Origin: an uncultured Piscinibacter sp. | GTDB taxonomy: Bacteria > Pseudomonadota > Gammaproteobacteria > Burkholderiales > Burkholderiaceae_C | Assembly (NCBI RefSeq): GCF_937952055.1 | Contig: NZ_CALFYO010000020.1 | Location: forward strand, 62,001-126,000 | DNA length: 64,000 nucleotides | Reading direction: 5' to 3' | Part shown: in pieces, positions 25,662-34,668 of the stretch | How the letters are laid out: every line of letters begins with the position of its first letter | Numbering within the stretch: position 1 is the stretch's first letter | Position numbers and translations under genes: made by a program | Notes under the pieces: generated by a model | Told to the model about the DNA's origin: nothing | The model's database searches: none | Seen by the model: only the letters and a program-made list of their open reading frames with translations

Positions 25662-25802
25662 GTCTGACTCCCGAGGCAGTGAGACTGTACGGCCATACAG
25701 CACTGGCTGCAATACCAGCTTTTGCATCACCAATCGGTCTCGATAGCCCCTCCCCTACGGCCCGAATCTGCCTGGCGTCTATGGAAAGCTAAACGACCGC
25801 AC

Positions 25803-25861
25803 AATAACTATAGAGGACCAATATAGTTATTTCATGACAATATCTTAGAAGCGCTTTCTAA
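25803..25861. promoter_or_regulatory. Two adjacent dyads in an AT-rich control region (operator candidates)
   Basis: A perfect 10-bp inverted repeat, AATAACTATA (25803-25812) and TATAGTTATT (25822-25831), is followed by TTAGAA / TTCTAA (25845-25850 and 25856-25861). The region lies upstream of the leftward small-gene operon and downstream of the HTH gene. The layout fits repressor binding, for example by the DUF433 protein. Confidence 0.5.
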
Positions 25862-25925
25862 TGCTAAACATCATGTGTTGAGGGCGCCAGGTCCACGCTC
25901 TGTTCGACCCCCGCGGGGCCGTGCG

Positions 25926-27251
25926 CTACCGCTCCTCGGGGCTTCTCCAGCGCCTCAGCAATGCCAGAGGGTCGGGCTCGCCGATGAGCGCACGTGCCTT
26001 CTCCAGCCGGTCGGCAACCAACGGCCGTTCGGTCTCGTCCAGTCCCGCAAGAGCCTCCTCCATCGCGGCAAAGTAGCTGCGGATGCCCTGAGCTTCGTTC
26101 CACGCCGCAATGGCGGCCAAGAGGTCCTTGCGGGCGTCCTGGCGCGCCTGGGCGCGGCGGGCGCGCTCGGCCTCTTGGCGCTGCCGCTTCCATTGAGCCT
26201 CCCAGGCAATGCGTTCGGCTTCCGCTTTCCTGTCTGCCTCTGCGTTGCGCGTGGCCAGTTCGGGGCCGGCACTCTCGAGCTCACGCACCACCTGGGGAAT
26301 CATCCCGACGAGCTCGCCGGGCTTACGCTCGCGCCATTGCTGGGTCCACGGGACCCGCGAGCGGGGCGAGTAGGCCTGCAGGCACAGGCGTCCCGATGCG
26401 TGATAGCGGTGCGTGCGCCAGTGGACCGGCTCTTTGTAGCGGCGCAGCTGGGCGGGGCTCAGACTGCGCACCGGAAGGTAGCCGCGGTCGACGTAGACCA
26501 TCTCGACGTTCTCGGTGACCTCAAACAACGTCAGCCCGATGGGCACCGCGCCGATGTAGACCAGCGTCAGCCGGTCCGGTACCCATGGACGCTCGCAGTA
26601 CGTGCCCTTGGGCGTCGGCTCGCGTGAGACGACCTCCGCGCGTTGCATGTGCTGGTACGCATTCGGGGGTGCGAAGGTGACTCGATGCCCCTTGGCCTCC
26701 AGCGTCTGGAACAGCTGGTTGGCCGCATCCAGGGCCCCATCCAGCGCGGCTTCGGACACCACGATGTCGACCAGCATCCGCTTGAAGGGCCTCAGCAAGC
26801 CGTCCTCGTGGCTGCTGCGGGTTTTCAGGAAGAACGGACGGACGCCGGCGACCAGCTCGTGCGGCTTGTCGCGTACCAGCTTTCTGCGCAGGCGCGAGCC
26901 GGGCACGCTCTTGTCGGATTCGGGGACCGCGACGGCACGGGGCCGGTGGGTCCCGATGGTGCTGCCGAGGGTCCAGGATTCCACATCCCCAGGAAGCGCC
27001 GGCGGCAATGACGGCCGCTCCTGCGCCTTGCCGACTTCGAGCTGCGCCCAGTAGCCCCGTGGAGGCCGAGGCACCCGCAGTTCAGTGCAAACCCGGGCCA
27101 TGTAGCTAGAGGACACGCCGAGCCGCTCAGCGATGTGCAGCATGGGCTCTTTCCAGACCAGCTCGTAGAGCTGCTCGCGCGAGAGTGGCACCTCGGCCTT
27201 TGGGCCGTCGCGCGCCTGCGGCGGGGCGGATTCAGCAACGCTTTCGGTCAT
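25926..27251 (-). CDS. HTH-containing island protein of unknown function
   Basis: A 441-aa protein. Residues 22-75 form a helix-turn-helix-like segment of a family common on proteobacterial islands: LSREQLYELVWKEPM, then IAERLGVSSSYMARVC and the signature PPRGYWAQLEVGK. The C-terminal 110 residues form a long charged coiled coil (many Arg, Glu, Ala). The start chosen is ATG 27251; a longer frame to 27332 adds 27 unconvincing residues. Function is unknown; the domain suggests DNA binding. Confidence 0.7.
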   Translation of the reverse strand: MTESVAESAPPQARDGPKAEVPLSREQLYELVWKEPMLHIAERLGVSSSYMARVCTELRVPRPPRGYWAQLEVGKAQERPSLPPALPGDVESWTLGSTIGTHRPRAVAVPESDKSVPGSRLRRKLVRDKPHELVAGVRPFFLKTRSSHEDGLLRPFKRMLVDIVVSEAALDGALDAANQLFQTLEAKGHRVTFAPPNAYQHMQRAEVVSREPTPKGTYCERPWVPDRLTLVYIGAVPIGLTLFEVTENVEMVYVDRGYLPVRSLSPAQLRRYKEPVHWRTHRYHASGRLCLQAYSPRSRVPWTQQWRERKPGELVGMIPQVVRELESAGPELATRNAEADRKAEAERIAWEAQWKRQRQEAERARRAQARQDARKDLLAAIAAWNEAQGIRSYFAAMEEALAGLDETERPLVADRLEKARALIGEPDPLALLRRWRSPEER

Positions 27252-27429
27252 GGCCTCCAGCTTTCGGGTCCTTTGCGCCCAAAAGAATAGCGCGGCAGCA
27301 TGCTGAAACGTGCTTCCGGGCGGCGCACGCAATCAGCCGGCAGGCACCAGCATCATCAAAGGCCAGTGGAATCCGGCGGCGACTCAGGCGCGTTGACCTT
27401 CGGCGTCTGGGGCGTTAGAACTGCTCTCC

Positions 27430-27621
27430 ATGGCCGAACCCAAGCCCTTGACCCCTGACGAGCTGGAACGCCTGTTGGCTGACCTCGATGAGGGTGCCTA
27501 CGACGATTTGCTCGTCCCGCCGGGCGACCAGGCGGCTCCGACGGGCAAGTTCGCCGACGTCAAGCCGTTCGACGTTCGCGCCTGGGCCGAGCGGCGGGGC
27601 ATCAAGCTTCCCAGCCGCTGA
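27430..27621 (+). CDS. Hypothetical 63-aa acidic protein
   Basis: A small protein with natural codon use (LTPDELERLLADLDEG near the start, then PFDVRAWAERRGIKLPSR at the end). No domain is known. It is divergent from the HTH gene. Its acidic N-terminus and basic C-terminus resemble antitoxin-like or regulatory small proteins, but this is weak. Confidence 0.5.
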   Translation: MAEPKPLTPDELERLLADLDEGAYDDLLVPPGDQAAPTGKFADVKPFDVRAWAERRGIKLPSR

Positions 27622-27889
27622 CCACTTTGGAGCGTAGCGACCTGCCGCGTGAGGCGGCGGCAGCTTCGGGACTGAACAGCGACGGCGGTCACCGTGCCCA
27701 AGCTGGGCACCGACCACTTGGACCTGGCCCGTTGACGTGAAGAACCCAACTTGCGCAGCGCATCCACGATGCCGCAGAAATGTCTCTGTAAATCAACGAC
27801 TTACGGCGTTGCAGCCTTTAGCTTGCCATCAGGCCCGGGTTGCGACTCTTAGCTTGTGAGGCCCAATGTGGGCCCGCGTAAGTCGTTGA
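27622..27889. other. Intergenic region with repeats, no gene seen
   Basis: About 270 bases. No coding sequence stands out. The right part holds the 15-bp inverted repeat pair and two copies of TTAGCTTG-x-GGCCC-like sequence; see the repeat entry. Confidence 0.6.
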
Positions 27890-27891
27890 TT
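27791..27891. repeat. 15-bp perfect inverted repeat with internal direct repeats (possible recombination site)
   Basis: AATCAACGACTTACG (27791-27805) and its exact complement (27877-27891) are 71 bp apart. Between them two similar blocks occur: TTAGCTTGCCATCAGGCCC and TTAGCTTGTGAGGCCC. The combination resembles an attachment or resolution site and lies at the edge of the broken recD gene. Confidence 0.55.
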
Positions 27892-29041
27892 AGTAAGGGG
27901 CGCCGTCAGCGGGATGAGCTTGTGACGACACTGAGAGAACGGCGTGATAGTCAGCGAACAACAAGTTCGAGACCGCGGCCCCTCTCCGTCGCAACATGAT
28001 CGAAACCTGCTGCGTGAGCAGAAGAGTTCGACTTTGTTGTTCAAGCAGCATATTCAGAATCTTCTGCAGGCTCTGGCCGAGGGTCGCACTCAAGGCCTCC
28101 AGCAACTGGGCCATCATCTCCAAGTGAACCATTGAGGCCTCGTCGACAAAGAGCAAGTCGACATCCAGCGGATTCTCTGCGTCGTGTCGGAAGCGTCGAG
28201 TCCCGGGCTGCGTACCGAGCAGCGAGTGCAGCGTTCGCGCAGAACCGAGCGAACTGGCCCAGCGTTCCAGCCCAAGCGATGCAGCGAGAGGATCGCCCAA
28301 GCCCTGAAGTGCGTTGCTGATGGACTGCCGAAGCCGCGCCGCAGCCTTTCCAGTGGGCGCGGCCATCGCCACGCGCATAGGCTGCGGTCCTGTGTGCAAT
28401 GTCTGCAACAGGACCAGCAGGCGCGCTGCCGTATACGTCTTTCCGGTGCCCGGACCGCCCGTTATCAAGGTCAGGCGGCCACGGAGGGCCAGAGCGCAGG
28501 CGATCTTCTGCCAATCGAGCCCCTCGGTGGCCGGCCTTGGCTCAAAGAGGCGGTCCAGCAGAGCGCGCGCCACGCCCTTGTTGATTTCGTCGGAGAGTCC
28601 AACCGCACGTGTACGAATCTGCGCTGCCACGCGCGATTCATAGCGCCAGTAGCGTCGCAGGTAGAGCAACCCGCCTGACTCCACCAGGGGCGACGCGCCC
28701 GTTTCGTCGACCGGTTCCAGCTCGACTGCCGCAGCGTCGCGCCATTCGTGATGCCGCGCCACGGCATCTATGGGCCAACAGCCTAGTGCGGCACGCAGTT
28801 CTTCAACCGATTCAGGTGGCCAGGACAGAAGAACGTGCGGGTCAGCCAAAACATCCGCGATCGGCAGTCCGCTGTGGCCACGGCCTTCCAGGTGCGCGGC
28901 CAACGCCGCGGCCAGTAGAAGGCTCGCCGGCGTGTCGGCATCCAGTTCGTGAATGAAGCGCGCGAATGCCGCGTCCAGCCGGCGCAACCAGCCGGCATCG
29001 CGCCAGCCGTCGAGCCGCTGCAGTATCTCGGTGGGCGTCAT
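27890..29041 (-). pseudogene. recD: recD, 3'-truncated
   Basis: RecD is the 5'-3' helicase subunit of the RecBCD exonuclease. About 325 codons match the N-terminal half: Walker A TGGPGTGKT, APTGKAAARL, then VDEASMVHLEMMAQLLEALS. After that point (about 28085) RecD similarity ends and a foreign tail is read up to a stop at 27890; the rest of the ATPase is missing. The start ATG overlaps the recB stop (ATGA), as in intact operons. The lost helicase motifs mean it cannot be functional. Confidence 0.88.
27935..28070 (-). repeat. Element-end-like sequence at the recD breakpoint (left copy of an imperfect inverted repeat)
   Basis: Read on the minus strand this begins GCAGAAGATTCTGAATATG (from 28067) and 113 bp later has TTGTTGT-x3-CTGACT (to about 27949). 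The right copy at 30674-30800 has the same two blocks 109 bp apart on the plus strand. Several ACTTTGTTGT-type subrepeats lie inside each copy, like transposase-binding sites. Confidence 0.5.
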
Positions 29042-30598
29042 GCGGCCTCCCCCGTCGTCGCGCAGGCGCCGGACGGCAGCACCCCATCCAGTTCGTTCAG
29101 CACGGCCAACGGCGGCGCCATGTGGCAGCAGCCGGCGGTATGGCTGTGCACGCCGCGCAGGAACAGGTAAATCGCACCGCCCAGGTGATGCTCAGGCGCA
29201 TAGGCCGCACCCAAGCGAGTACGCAGCAGCCTGTGCAGGGCCAGCAGGTAGATGGCAGCCTGCACGTCGTAGCGGTGCTCGAGCATGGCAGCCTCCATCG
29301 CTTCCTGCGTGTAGTCGGCATCGCGCGATCCCAAAGTGTTCGATTTGTAGTCCAGCACCCAATAGCGGCCTTCGTGCTCGAACACCAGATCGGCGAAACC
29401 CATCAGCATGCCCTTGAGCTCACGCTCGGGCAGCGTGGGCCGGAGCCGGCCCGCCTGCAGGTGCCGCCGGCACAGGCTGTCGATCAGGCCTGCCTGCAGT
29501 CCGTCGCTGGGAAACCAGAACTCCATCTCGGGTGCGAGCGTGCTCAGCGCCGCGAGCGGCACCCCCAGCGCCGGCAGCGGGGTCGTACAGACCCGACGCA
29601 TCCAGGCCACGACATCGTCGGCACGATGGCCCCAACCCTGCCGCTCACAGCGCCTGACTAACGCGCGCTGCAGGTCGTCCGACCCGTCCAGCGCGAATCG
29701 CTCCGCCGCTAGCCACTCCAGCTGGTCGTGCAAGAAGTTACCGGCCAGGGCACCGCGGGGGAAGCGATGCCAGGCCTGGCCGCCCGGCTTGCCGGGCACA
29801 GCAGCGGCTACAACTTCGCTGGGTTCATCGTCACGGACGACGCGCGCCGGCACCGAACCCGACCCGGCCGGCCCCCATGCCGCGTCGCGCACCAGCGCCG
29901 AGTAGCTGCTGATGGCCCACTCGCGGTCGAACTGCGCGGTGAAGACCGGAGGCTGCGCCAGGGCCGGCAGTGTTTCGCGCCGCTGCAGTGCCGTGACAGA
30001 CGGCAGCGGCAGCCCCTCGGCCGCCGGCACCTGCTCAACAACGACGCCCTGGCTCGCGGTGGCGAAGGCCAGCACGCCGTGGATGCGCTGCTCCGGCGGC
30101 TGCGGGGCGGCGCCCGAGAGCAGATAGCCGATGGCGCTGCGGTGCCAGACATAGGACTTGCCGGGGCCCACCTGCAGGCCGGACAGTCCGACCCACAGCG
30201 CATGCCGTGCGCGGGTCAGCGCGACGTAGAGCAGTCGCAGCTCTTCGCGCTGCCTCTCGGTCTCAGCCACGATCAGCTGGGTCGGGGTCGGCGACAGCAC
30301 CAGGCTGCGGCCACCCTGACCGCCGGGCCCACCGTCCGTTTCGCCCCCGGAAGGCAGCAGCAACACGGCGTCCTTTGCGCTCTCGCCAGCCGTGATCAGC
30401 TCGCGGAAGTGCGCCGCGAAGGGCAGGAACACCAGGGGGTACTCCAGGCCCTTGGACTTGTGCACAGTGACCACCTTCACCAGGTCGGCCTCGCTTTCCA
30501 GGCGCAGCACAGCGTCGTCGCTGCCATTCAGGCCCTCGGCAGCTTCGGCGACCCGGCCACGATAAAGCGCGACCTTCAGCGCACTCGCGGCGACACTT
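29038..30598 (-). pseudogene. recB: recB, 5'-truncated (C-terminal helicase part and nuclease domain)
   Basis: About 520 codons match the C-terminal 40% of RecB. Present are the helicase stretch VVTVHKSKGLEYPLVFLPF, LLYVALTRARHALW, and the nuclease domain with GFADLVFEHEGRYW and VLDYKSN. RecB is normally about 1200 aa. The frame breaks at about 30598, where unrelated sequence with an in-frame stop begins, so the N-terminal ATPase and the neighbouring recC are missing. An internal GTG at 30510 could allow expression of a nuclease-only protein, but RecBCD as a complex is lost at this locus. Confidence 0.87.
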
Positions 30599-30827
30599 AG
30601 CTAGGTGGACCACGAGCCGTTGCAAGGAGGCAACGACGGAATCTTCAGAACTTGTTGCGCCCTGGGACGCGCGGCAGAAGATTTTGACTATGTTGTCGTG
30701 TCGACTCGTCGCAGCAAAATCGAAACGAGGCCAAAAAAGTCCTTCAAAATCAACGGTTTCGAAGTTCAGACTTTGTTGTCACCTGACTGTGATGCACGCC
30801 ACGTGATCGGCGTCGCATGAACCAAAC
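30599..30827. other. Non-coding sequence between recB remnant and tRNA terminator
   Basis: About 230 bases of island-type sequence with three similar blocks: GAACTTGTTGCG (about 30649), GACTATGTTGTCG (30686) and GACTTTGTTGTCA (30769). A 71-codon open frame here is not convincing as a gene. Confidence 0.5.
30674..30800 (+). repeat. Element-end-like sequence at the recB breakpoint (right copy of an imperfect inverted repeat)
   Basis: GCAGAAGATTTTGACTATG at 30674 matches the left copy at 20 of the first 24 positions. TTGTTGT-x3-CTGACT follows 109 bp later (CTGACT at 30783-30788), and a shared CACGCC comes next. Orientation is inverted relative to the copy at 27935-28070. Confidence 0.5.
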
Positions 30828-30855
30828 AAGAACGGGCCCCTGGGGGCCCGTTCTT
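30828..30855 (-). terminator. Rho-independent terminator downstream of tRNA-Ser
   Basis: A 12-bp perfect stem (AAGAACGGGCCC with its complement) and a 4-base loop. On the minus strand it is followed by GTTTGG. It begins 9 bases after the tRNA 3' end. Confidence 0.75.
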
Positions 30856-30863
30856 CTTGCATC

Positions 30864-30956
30864 TGGCGGAGTCGGAGGGATTCGAACCCTCGATGCAGGT
30901 TTTGCCCGCATACTCCCTTAGCAGGGGAGCACCTTCGGCCACTCGGTCACGACTCC
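30864..30956 (-). tRNA. tRNA-Ser (anticodon GCU)
   Basis: A 93-nt class II tRNA. The acceptor stem is GGAGTCG with CGACTCC, then discriminator G and an encoded CCA. The anticodon loop CTGCTAA sits in the stem CCC/GGG and gives GCT. The long variable arm (ATGCGGGCAAAACCTGCAT) is typical of serine, and the T-loop reads GGTTCGAATCC. It lies between lysC and the island. Its 3' end points into the island, as expected if it served as an attachment site. Confidence 0.97.
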
Positions 30957-31000
30957 GGCGAAGTCCCGCATTCTAGCCGCGAACGCGGCCGTTCTCGACT

Positions 31001-32269
31001 TCAGGCCGAGGCCTGATCGAGATCGAACGCCTTGTGCAAGGCACGCACGGCGAGCTCCATGTACTTCTCGTCGATTACCACGCTGGTCTTGATCTCGCTG
31101 GTGGTGATCATCTGGATGTTGATGCCCTCCTCGCTGAGCGAGCGGAACATCTTGCTCGCCACGCCAACGTGCGAGCGCATGCCGATGCCGACGATGCTGA
31201 CCTTGCAGATCTTCGGGTCGCCGGTCACTTCGGCCGCGCCCGTCTTCGGCACCACGGCCGACTTCAGCAGGTCGAGTGTGCGCTGGTAGTCGTTGCGGTG
31301 GACGGTGAACGAGAAGTCGGTCTTGCCGTCGTGCGACACGTTCTGGATGATGACGTCGACGTCGATGTTGGCATCGGCCACCGGCCCGAGGATCTGGAAG
31401 GCGATGCCGGGCTTGTCGGGCACGCCCAGCAGGCTGATCTTGGCTTCGTCGCGGTTGAATGCGATGCCGGACACGACGGCTTGTTCCATCTTCTCGTCTT
31501 CCTCAAAGGTAATCAGCGTGCCCGAGCGGGCCTCTTCCTCGATGGCGATGTCCCAGGGCGTGAAGCTCGAGAGCACGCGCATCGGCACGCGGTACTTGCC
31601 GGCGAACTCCACGGAACGGATCTGCAGCACTTTCGAACCGAGGCTGGCCATCTCCAGCATCTCCTCGAAGCTGATGGTGTGCAGCCGGCGCGCCTCGGGG
31701 ACGATGCGCGGATCGGTGGTGTAGACGCCGTCGACGTCGGTGTAGATGAGGCACTCGTCGGCCTTCAGTGCCGCCGCCACGGCGACTGCCGAGGTGTCGG
31801 AGCCACCGCGGCCGAGCGTGGTGATGTTGCCCTCCTCGTCGACACCCTGGAAGCCGGTGATGATGACCACCTTGCCAGCCTCGAGGTCGGCGCGCACGCG
31901 CTGGTCGTCGATGCTCTGTATGCGCGCTTTCGTGTAGGCGCTGTCCGTGGCGATCGGCACCTGCCATCCGGCATAGCTGACCGCCGCCATGCCCTCGGCC
32001 TGCAACGCAATCGCGAGCAGACCGACCGAAACCTGCTCGCCGGTGGAGGCGATCATGTCGAGTTCGCGCTGCAGTTCGGGCGAGGTCGCCGCGGGCGACA
32101 GCTCCTTGGCCAGCGCCAGCAGGCGGTTGGTCTCGCCGCTCATGGCCGACGGCACGACCACCATCTGGTGCCCTGCCCGCGCCCACTTGGCGACACGCTT
32201 GGCGACGTTGCGGATGCGCTCGGTCGAGCCCATCGACGTGCCGCCGTACTTGTGAACGATGAGTGCCAT
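31001..32269 (-). CDS. lysC: Aspartate kinase
   Basis: A 422-aa aspartokinase, the first step from aspartate to lysine, threonine and methionine. The kinase domain starts VHKYGGTSMGS and has TLGRGGSDTSAV and the YTDVDGVYTTDP substrate loop. Two ACT domains in the last 150 residues bind regulatory amino acids (lysine/threonine feedback). The true start is ATG 32269; the open frame continues upstream through tilS but that part is not lysC. The tRNA-Ser gene lies 45 bp downstream on the same strand. Confidence 0.97.
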   Translation of the reverse strand: MALIVHKYGGTSMGSTERIRNVAKRVAKWARAGHQMVVVPSAMSGETNRLLALAKELSPAATSPELQRELDMIASTGEQVSVGLLAIALQAEGMAAVSYAGWQVPIATDSAYTKARIQSIDDQRVRADLEAGKVVIITGFQGVDEEGNITTLGRGGSDTSAVAVAAALKADECLIYTDVDGVYTTDPRIVPEARRLHTISFEEMLEMASLGSKVLQIRSVEFAGKYRVPMRVLSSFTPWDIAIEEEARSGTLITFEEDEKMEQAVVSGIAFNRDEAKISLLGVPDKPGIAFQILGPVADANIDVDVIIQNVSHDGKTDFSFTVHRNDYQRTLDLLKSAVVPKTGAAEVTGDPKICKVSIVGIGMRSHVGVASKMFRSLSEEGINIQMITTSEIKTSVVIDEKYMELAVRALHKAFDLDQASA

Positions 32270-32331
32270 GGAGAGACTGGATCGCGGTGATTGCTCGAAG
32301 GGGGTCACGCCGCGCTCGTGAACCGCGCATT

Positions 32332-33633
32332 CTATCCGGGCGGTTCGCCCTCCCAGCTCAGCTCGACCAGCGCCTGTCCGGGCAGGCCGATCACACGGGC
32401 GTCGAGGCCGAGGCCGGGCACGTAGACGAGTTGGCCGCCGCTGAAGAGAAGTGGCCCTTCGCGCTCCCAGGCAGGAACGCCCATCGCCTGGTACTGCTTC
32501 TTCAGGCTTCGCGGAGGACGCCCCACGCCTGCCTGGAACTGCTCGCCGCCCGCGCGCCCGCGCAGGTCGACTCGGGCCAGCCAGGCCAGCGGCACGCCGC
32601 CCTCCCTCACACGACGCACGCTCAGCACGCCGCCCCAGCCCGGCAGGACATGGCGGCCAGCACGGCGGATACACAAGCTGGCCTCGCGAGCGGTCTCGGA
32701 GCGCGACGACGCTCCGTCCGGCCACCAGCTCAGACACCCTCGGTAGATGCGCAACCAACCGCCCTCGGCCGGCCACGCGCCCTGCCCGGCATGCGGCAAC
32801 TCCTCCATGAGGCGCGTGACGAGGCTGGCAGCAGCCGGACGCCCGAGTTGCGCGCGCAGCCAATGGCGCAGCGCGTTGGCTCGCCGCGCGGGGCTCGCCC
32901 CCGCCCAGCGCGCGACGGCGAGACCATGCACATCGGCCATCTCGGCGAGGTCGATCGCCGCCAGTTCGTCGAGGCAGACCGTCGCCTGCTGCGCCCAGGC
33001 CGCGGTGTCGGCCAGCGCCACCATGGCGTGCGGAAAGGCCGACTCGAGGGCCGGCCATACCTGCAGGCGCAGCCGGTTGCGCGTGAAGCGCGGGTCAGCG
33101 TTGCTCTCGTCGTCGATGTGGCGCAGCCGATGTCGGCGCACATAGGCCGCAATCGCCTGCGGTTCCTGGTCGAGCCAGGGTCGAACCCAGTGGATGCCGT
33201 CGCGCTCGGTTTCGCGCGGCATGCCGGCCAGCCCCGCGACGCCGCCGCCACGCAGGGCCTGGATCAGCACGGTCTCGGCCTGGTCCAGGCAGTGGTGCGC
33301 GAGCAGCACGGTGTCGGCACCCTGCTCCATCGCCATCTGGCGCAACGCGCGGTAGCGATGCTTGCGCGCCCAGGCTTCGATGCTCTCGTTTCGTTCGGGG
33401 CAGCCCTGCAGGCGAGCGACCAGCAGCCTGACCTCGAAGCCACGGCGGGACCAGCGTCGGCACTGGCTCTGGCAATGTGCCAACCAGGCGTCCGCATTCG
33501 GACTCAGCCCGTGATGCACGTGCAAGGCCAGCACCTCGAGGCCCAGCGGCTGCGCCGCCACGAGCGTGGCATGCAGCAGCGCCGTGGAGTCTCGCCCGCC
33601 GCTCCACGCGACGGCGATGCGTTCCCGATCCAC
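32332..33633 (-). CDS. tilS: tRNA(Ile)-lysidine synthase
   Basis: A 433-aa enzyme that converts C34 of the CAU-anticodon tRNA-Ile to lysidine. The PP-loop SGGRDS is at residues 11-16; LLAHHCLDQAET and RPWL motifs follow. The C-terminal region contains the TilS substrate-binding part (SLKKQYQAMGVPAWERE). The start is taken as GTG 33633, 20 bp after the accA stop, because it begins right before the PP-loop as in other TilS; no strong ribosome-binding site is visible. It lies between accA and lysC on the same strand. Confidence 0.95.
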   Translation of the reverse strand: MDRERIAVAWSGGRDSTALLHATLVAAQPLGLEVLALHVHHGLSPNADAWLAHCQSQCRRWSRRGFEVRLLVARLQGCPERNESIEAWARKHRYRALRQMAMEQGADTVLLAHHCLDQAETVLIQALRGGGVAGLAGMPRETERDGIHWVRPWLDQEPQAIAAYVRRHRLRHIDDESNADPRFTRNRLRLQVWPALESAFPHAMVALADTAAWAQQATVCLDELAAIDLAEMADVHGLAVARWAGASPARRANALRHWLRAQLGRPAAASLVTRLMEELPHAGQGAWPAEGGWLRIYRGCLSWWPDGASSRSETAREASLCIRRAGRHVLPGWGGVLSVRRVREGGVPLAWLARVDLRGRAGGEQFQAGVGRPPRSLKKQYQAMGVPAWEREGPLLFSGGQLVYVPGLGLDARVIGLPGQALVELSWEGEPPG

Positions 33634-33653
33634 CGCGGCTGCGGCCGAGTGCC

Positions 33654-34625
33654 TCAGCGCTCCTTGCTGTCGGTGTAGCGGCCGTAGGCCTGCAGCCGCT
33701 CGTAGCGTCGCTGCAGCAATTCCTTGGGCTTCAGGTCGCTGACCTGGCGCAATGCGTCGTTCAGCGCACGCTTGAGGAACGAGGCCATCTGCTTGTGGTC
33801 GCGATGCGCGCCGCCAACCGGCTCGTTGACGATCTTGTCGACCAGTTGCAGCGCCTTCAGTCGATGCGCGGTCACCCCCAGCGCCTCGGCGGCATCCGAC
33901 GCACGTTCGGAGGTCTTCCACAGAATCGACGCGCAGCCTTCGGGCGAGATCACCGAGTAGATCGAGTACTGCAGCATCAGCGTCTGGTCGCCCACGCTGA
34001 TGGCCAGCGCGCCGCCCGAGCCGCCCTCGCCGATGATGGTGCAGATGATCGGCACCTCGAGCTGCGCCATCTCGAAGATGTTGCGCCCGATCGCCTCGGA
34101 CTGACCCCGCTCTTCGGCGCCGATGCCCGGATAGGCGCCAGGCGTGTCGACGAAGGTGAACACCGGCAGGCCGAACTTCTCGGCCAGCTTCATCAGCCTC
34201 AGCGCCTTGCGGTAGCCCTCGGGGCGCGACATGCCGAAGTTGCGCTGAGCGCGCTCTTTCGTGTCGCGGCCCTTCTGGTGGCCGAGCACCATGCAGGGCT
34301 GGCCGTTGAAGCGCGCCAGACCGCCGACGATGGAGAGGTCGTCGGCAAAATGGCGATCGCCGTGCAGTTCCTGGAAGTCGGTGAAGATCTCGGCCACGTA
34401 GTCCAGCGTGTAGGGGCGCTGCGGGTGGCGCGCGATCTGCGTCACCTGCCAGGGTGTCAGGCTGGAGTAGATGTCCTTGGTCAGCTGCAGGCTCTTCTTG
34501 CTCAGGCGGTCGATCTCTTCCGAGATGTCGACGGCCGACTCGCTCTGCACGTAGCGAAGTTCCTCGATCTTGGACTCGAGTTCAGCGACCGGCTGCTCGA
34601 ACTCCAGGAAATGACGTTTGCTCAT
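33654..34625 (-). CDS. accA: Acetyl-CoA carboxylase carboxyltransferase subunit alpha
   Basis: A 323-aa protein of standard length. AccA with AccD transfers CO2 from carboxybiotin to acetyl-CoA, giving malonyl-CoA for fatty acid synthesis. Recognisable segments are the N-terminal FLEFEQPVAELESKIEEL, the crotonase-type core (VFTFVDTPGAYPGIGAEERG, IGEGGSGGALAI) and SPEGCASILWK. It is the first of the leftward group accA-tilS-lysC, with 43 bp to the glycosylase gene upstream. Confidence 0.98.
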   Translation of the reverse strand: MSKRHFLEFEQPVAELESKIEELRYVQSESAVDISEEIDRLSKKSLQLTKDIYSSLTPWQVTQIARHPQRPYTLDYVAEIFTDFQELHGDRHFADDLSIVGGLARFNGQPCMVLGHQKGRDTKERAQRNFGMSRPEGYRKALRLMKLAEKFGLPVFTFVDTPGAYPGIGAEERGQSEAIGRNIFEMAQLEVPIICTIIGEGGSGGALAISVGDQTLMLQYSIYSVISPEGCASILWKTSERASDAAEALGVTAHRLKALQLVDKIVNEPVGGAHRDHKQMASFLKRALNDALRQVSDLKPKELLQRRYERLQAYGRYTDSKER

Positions 34626-34668
34626 GGGTGGGTTTCCTCCGCCTCGTGCGGCTGTTCCCTGCGACGGG

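Noticed and set aside
27890..28085. C-terminal tail of the recD frame as a genuine RecD variant
   Set aside because: The tail has no RecD similarity and is read from the element-end-like repeat; it is a chance extension after truncation.
30605..30820. 71-codon frame between recB remnant and tRNA-Ser
   Set aside because: It consists largely of the repeated element-end sequence and lacks a ribosome-binding site or known domain.
32270..33058. Apparent N-terminal extension of lysC by about 260 codons
   Set aside because: The extension overlaps tilS on the same strand in a different frame and is Arg/Ala-rich; aspartokinase starts at MALIVHKYGG (32269).
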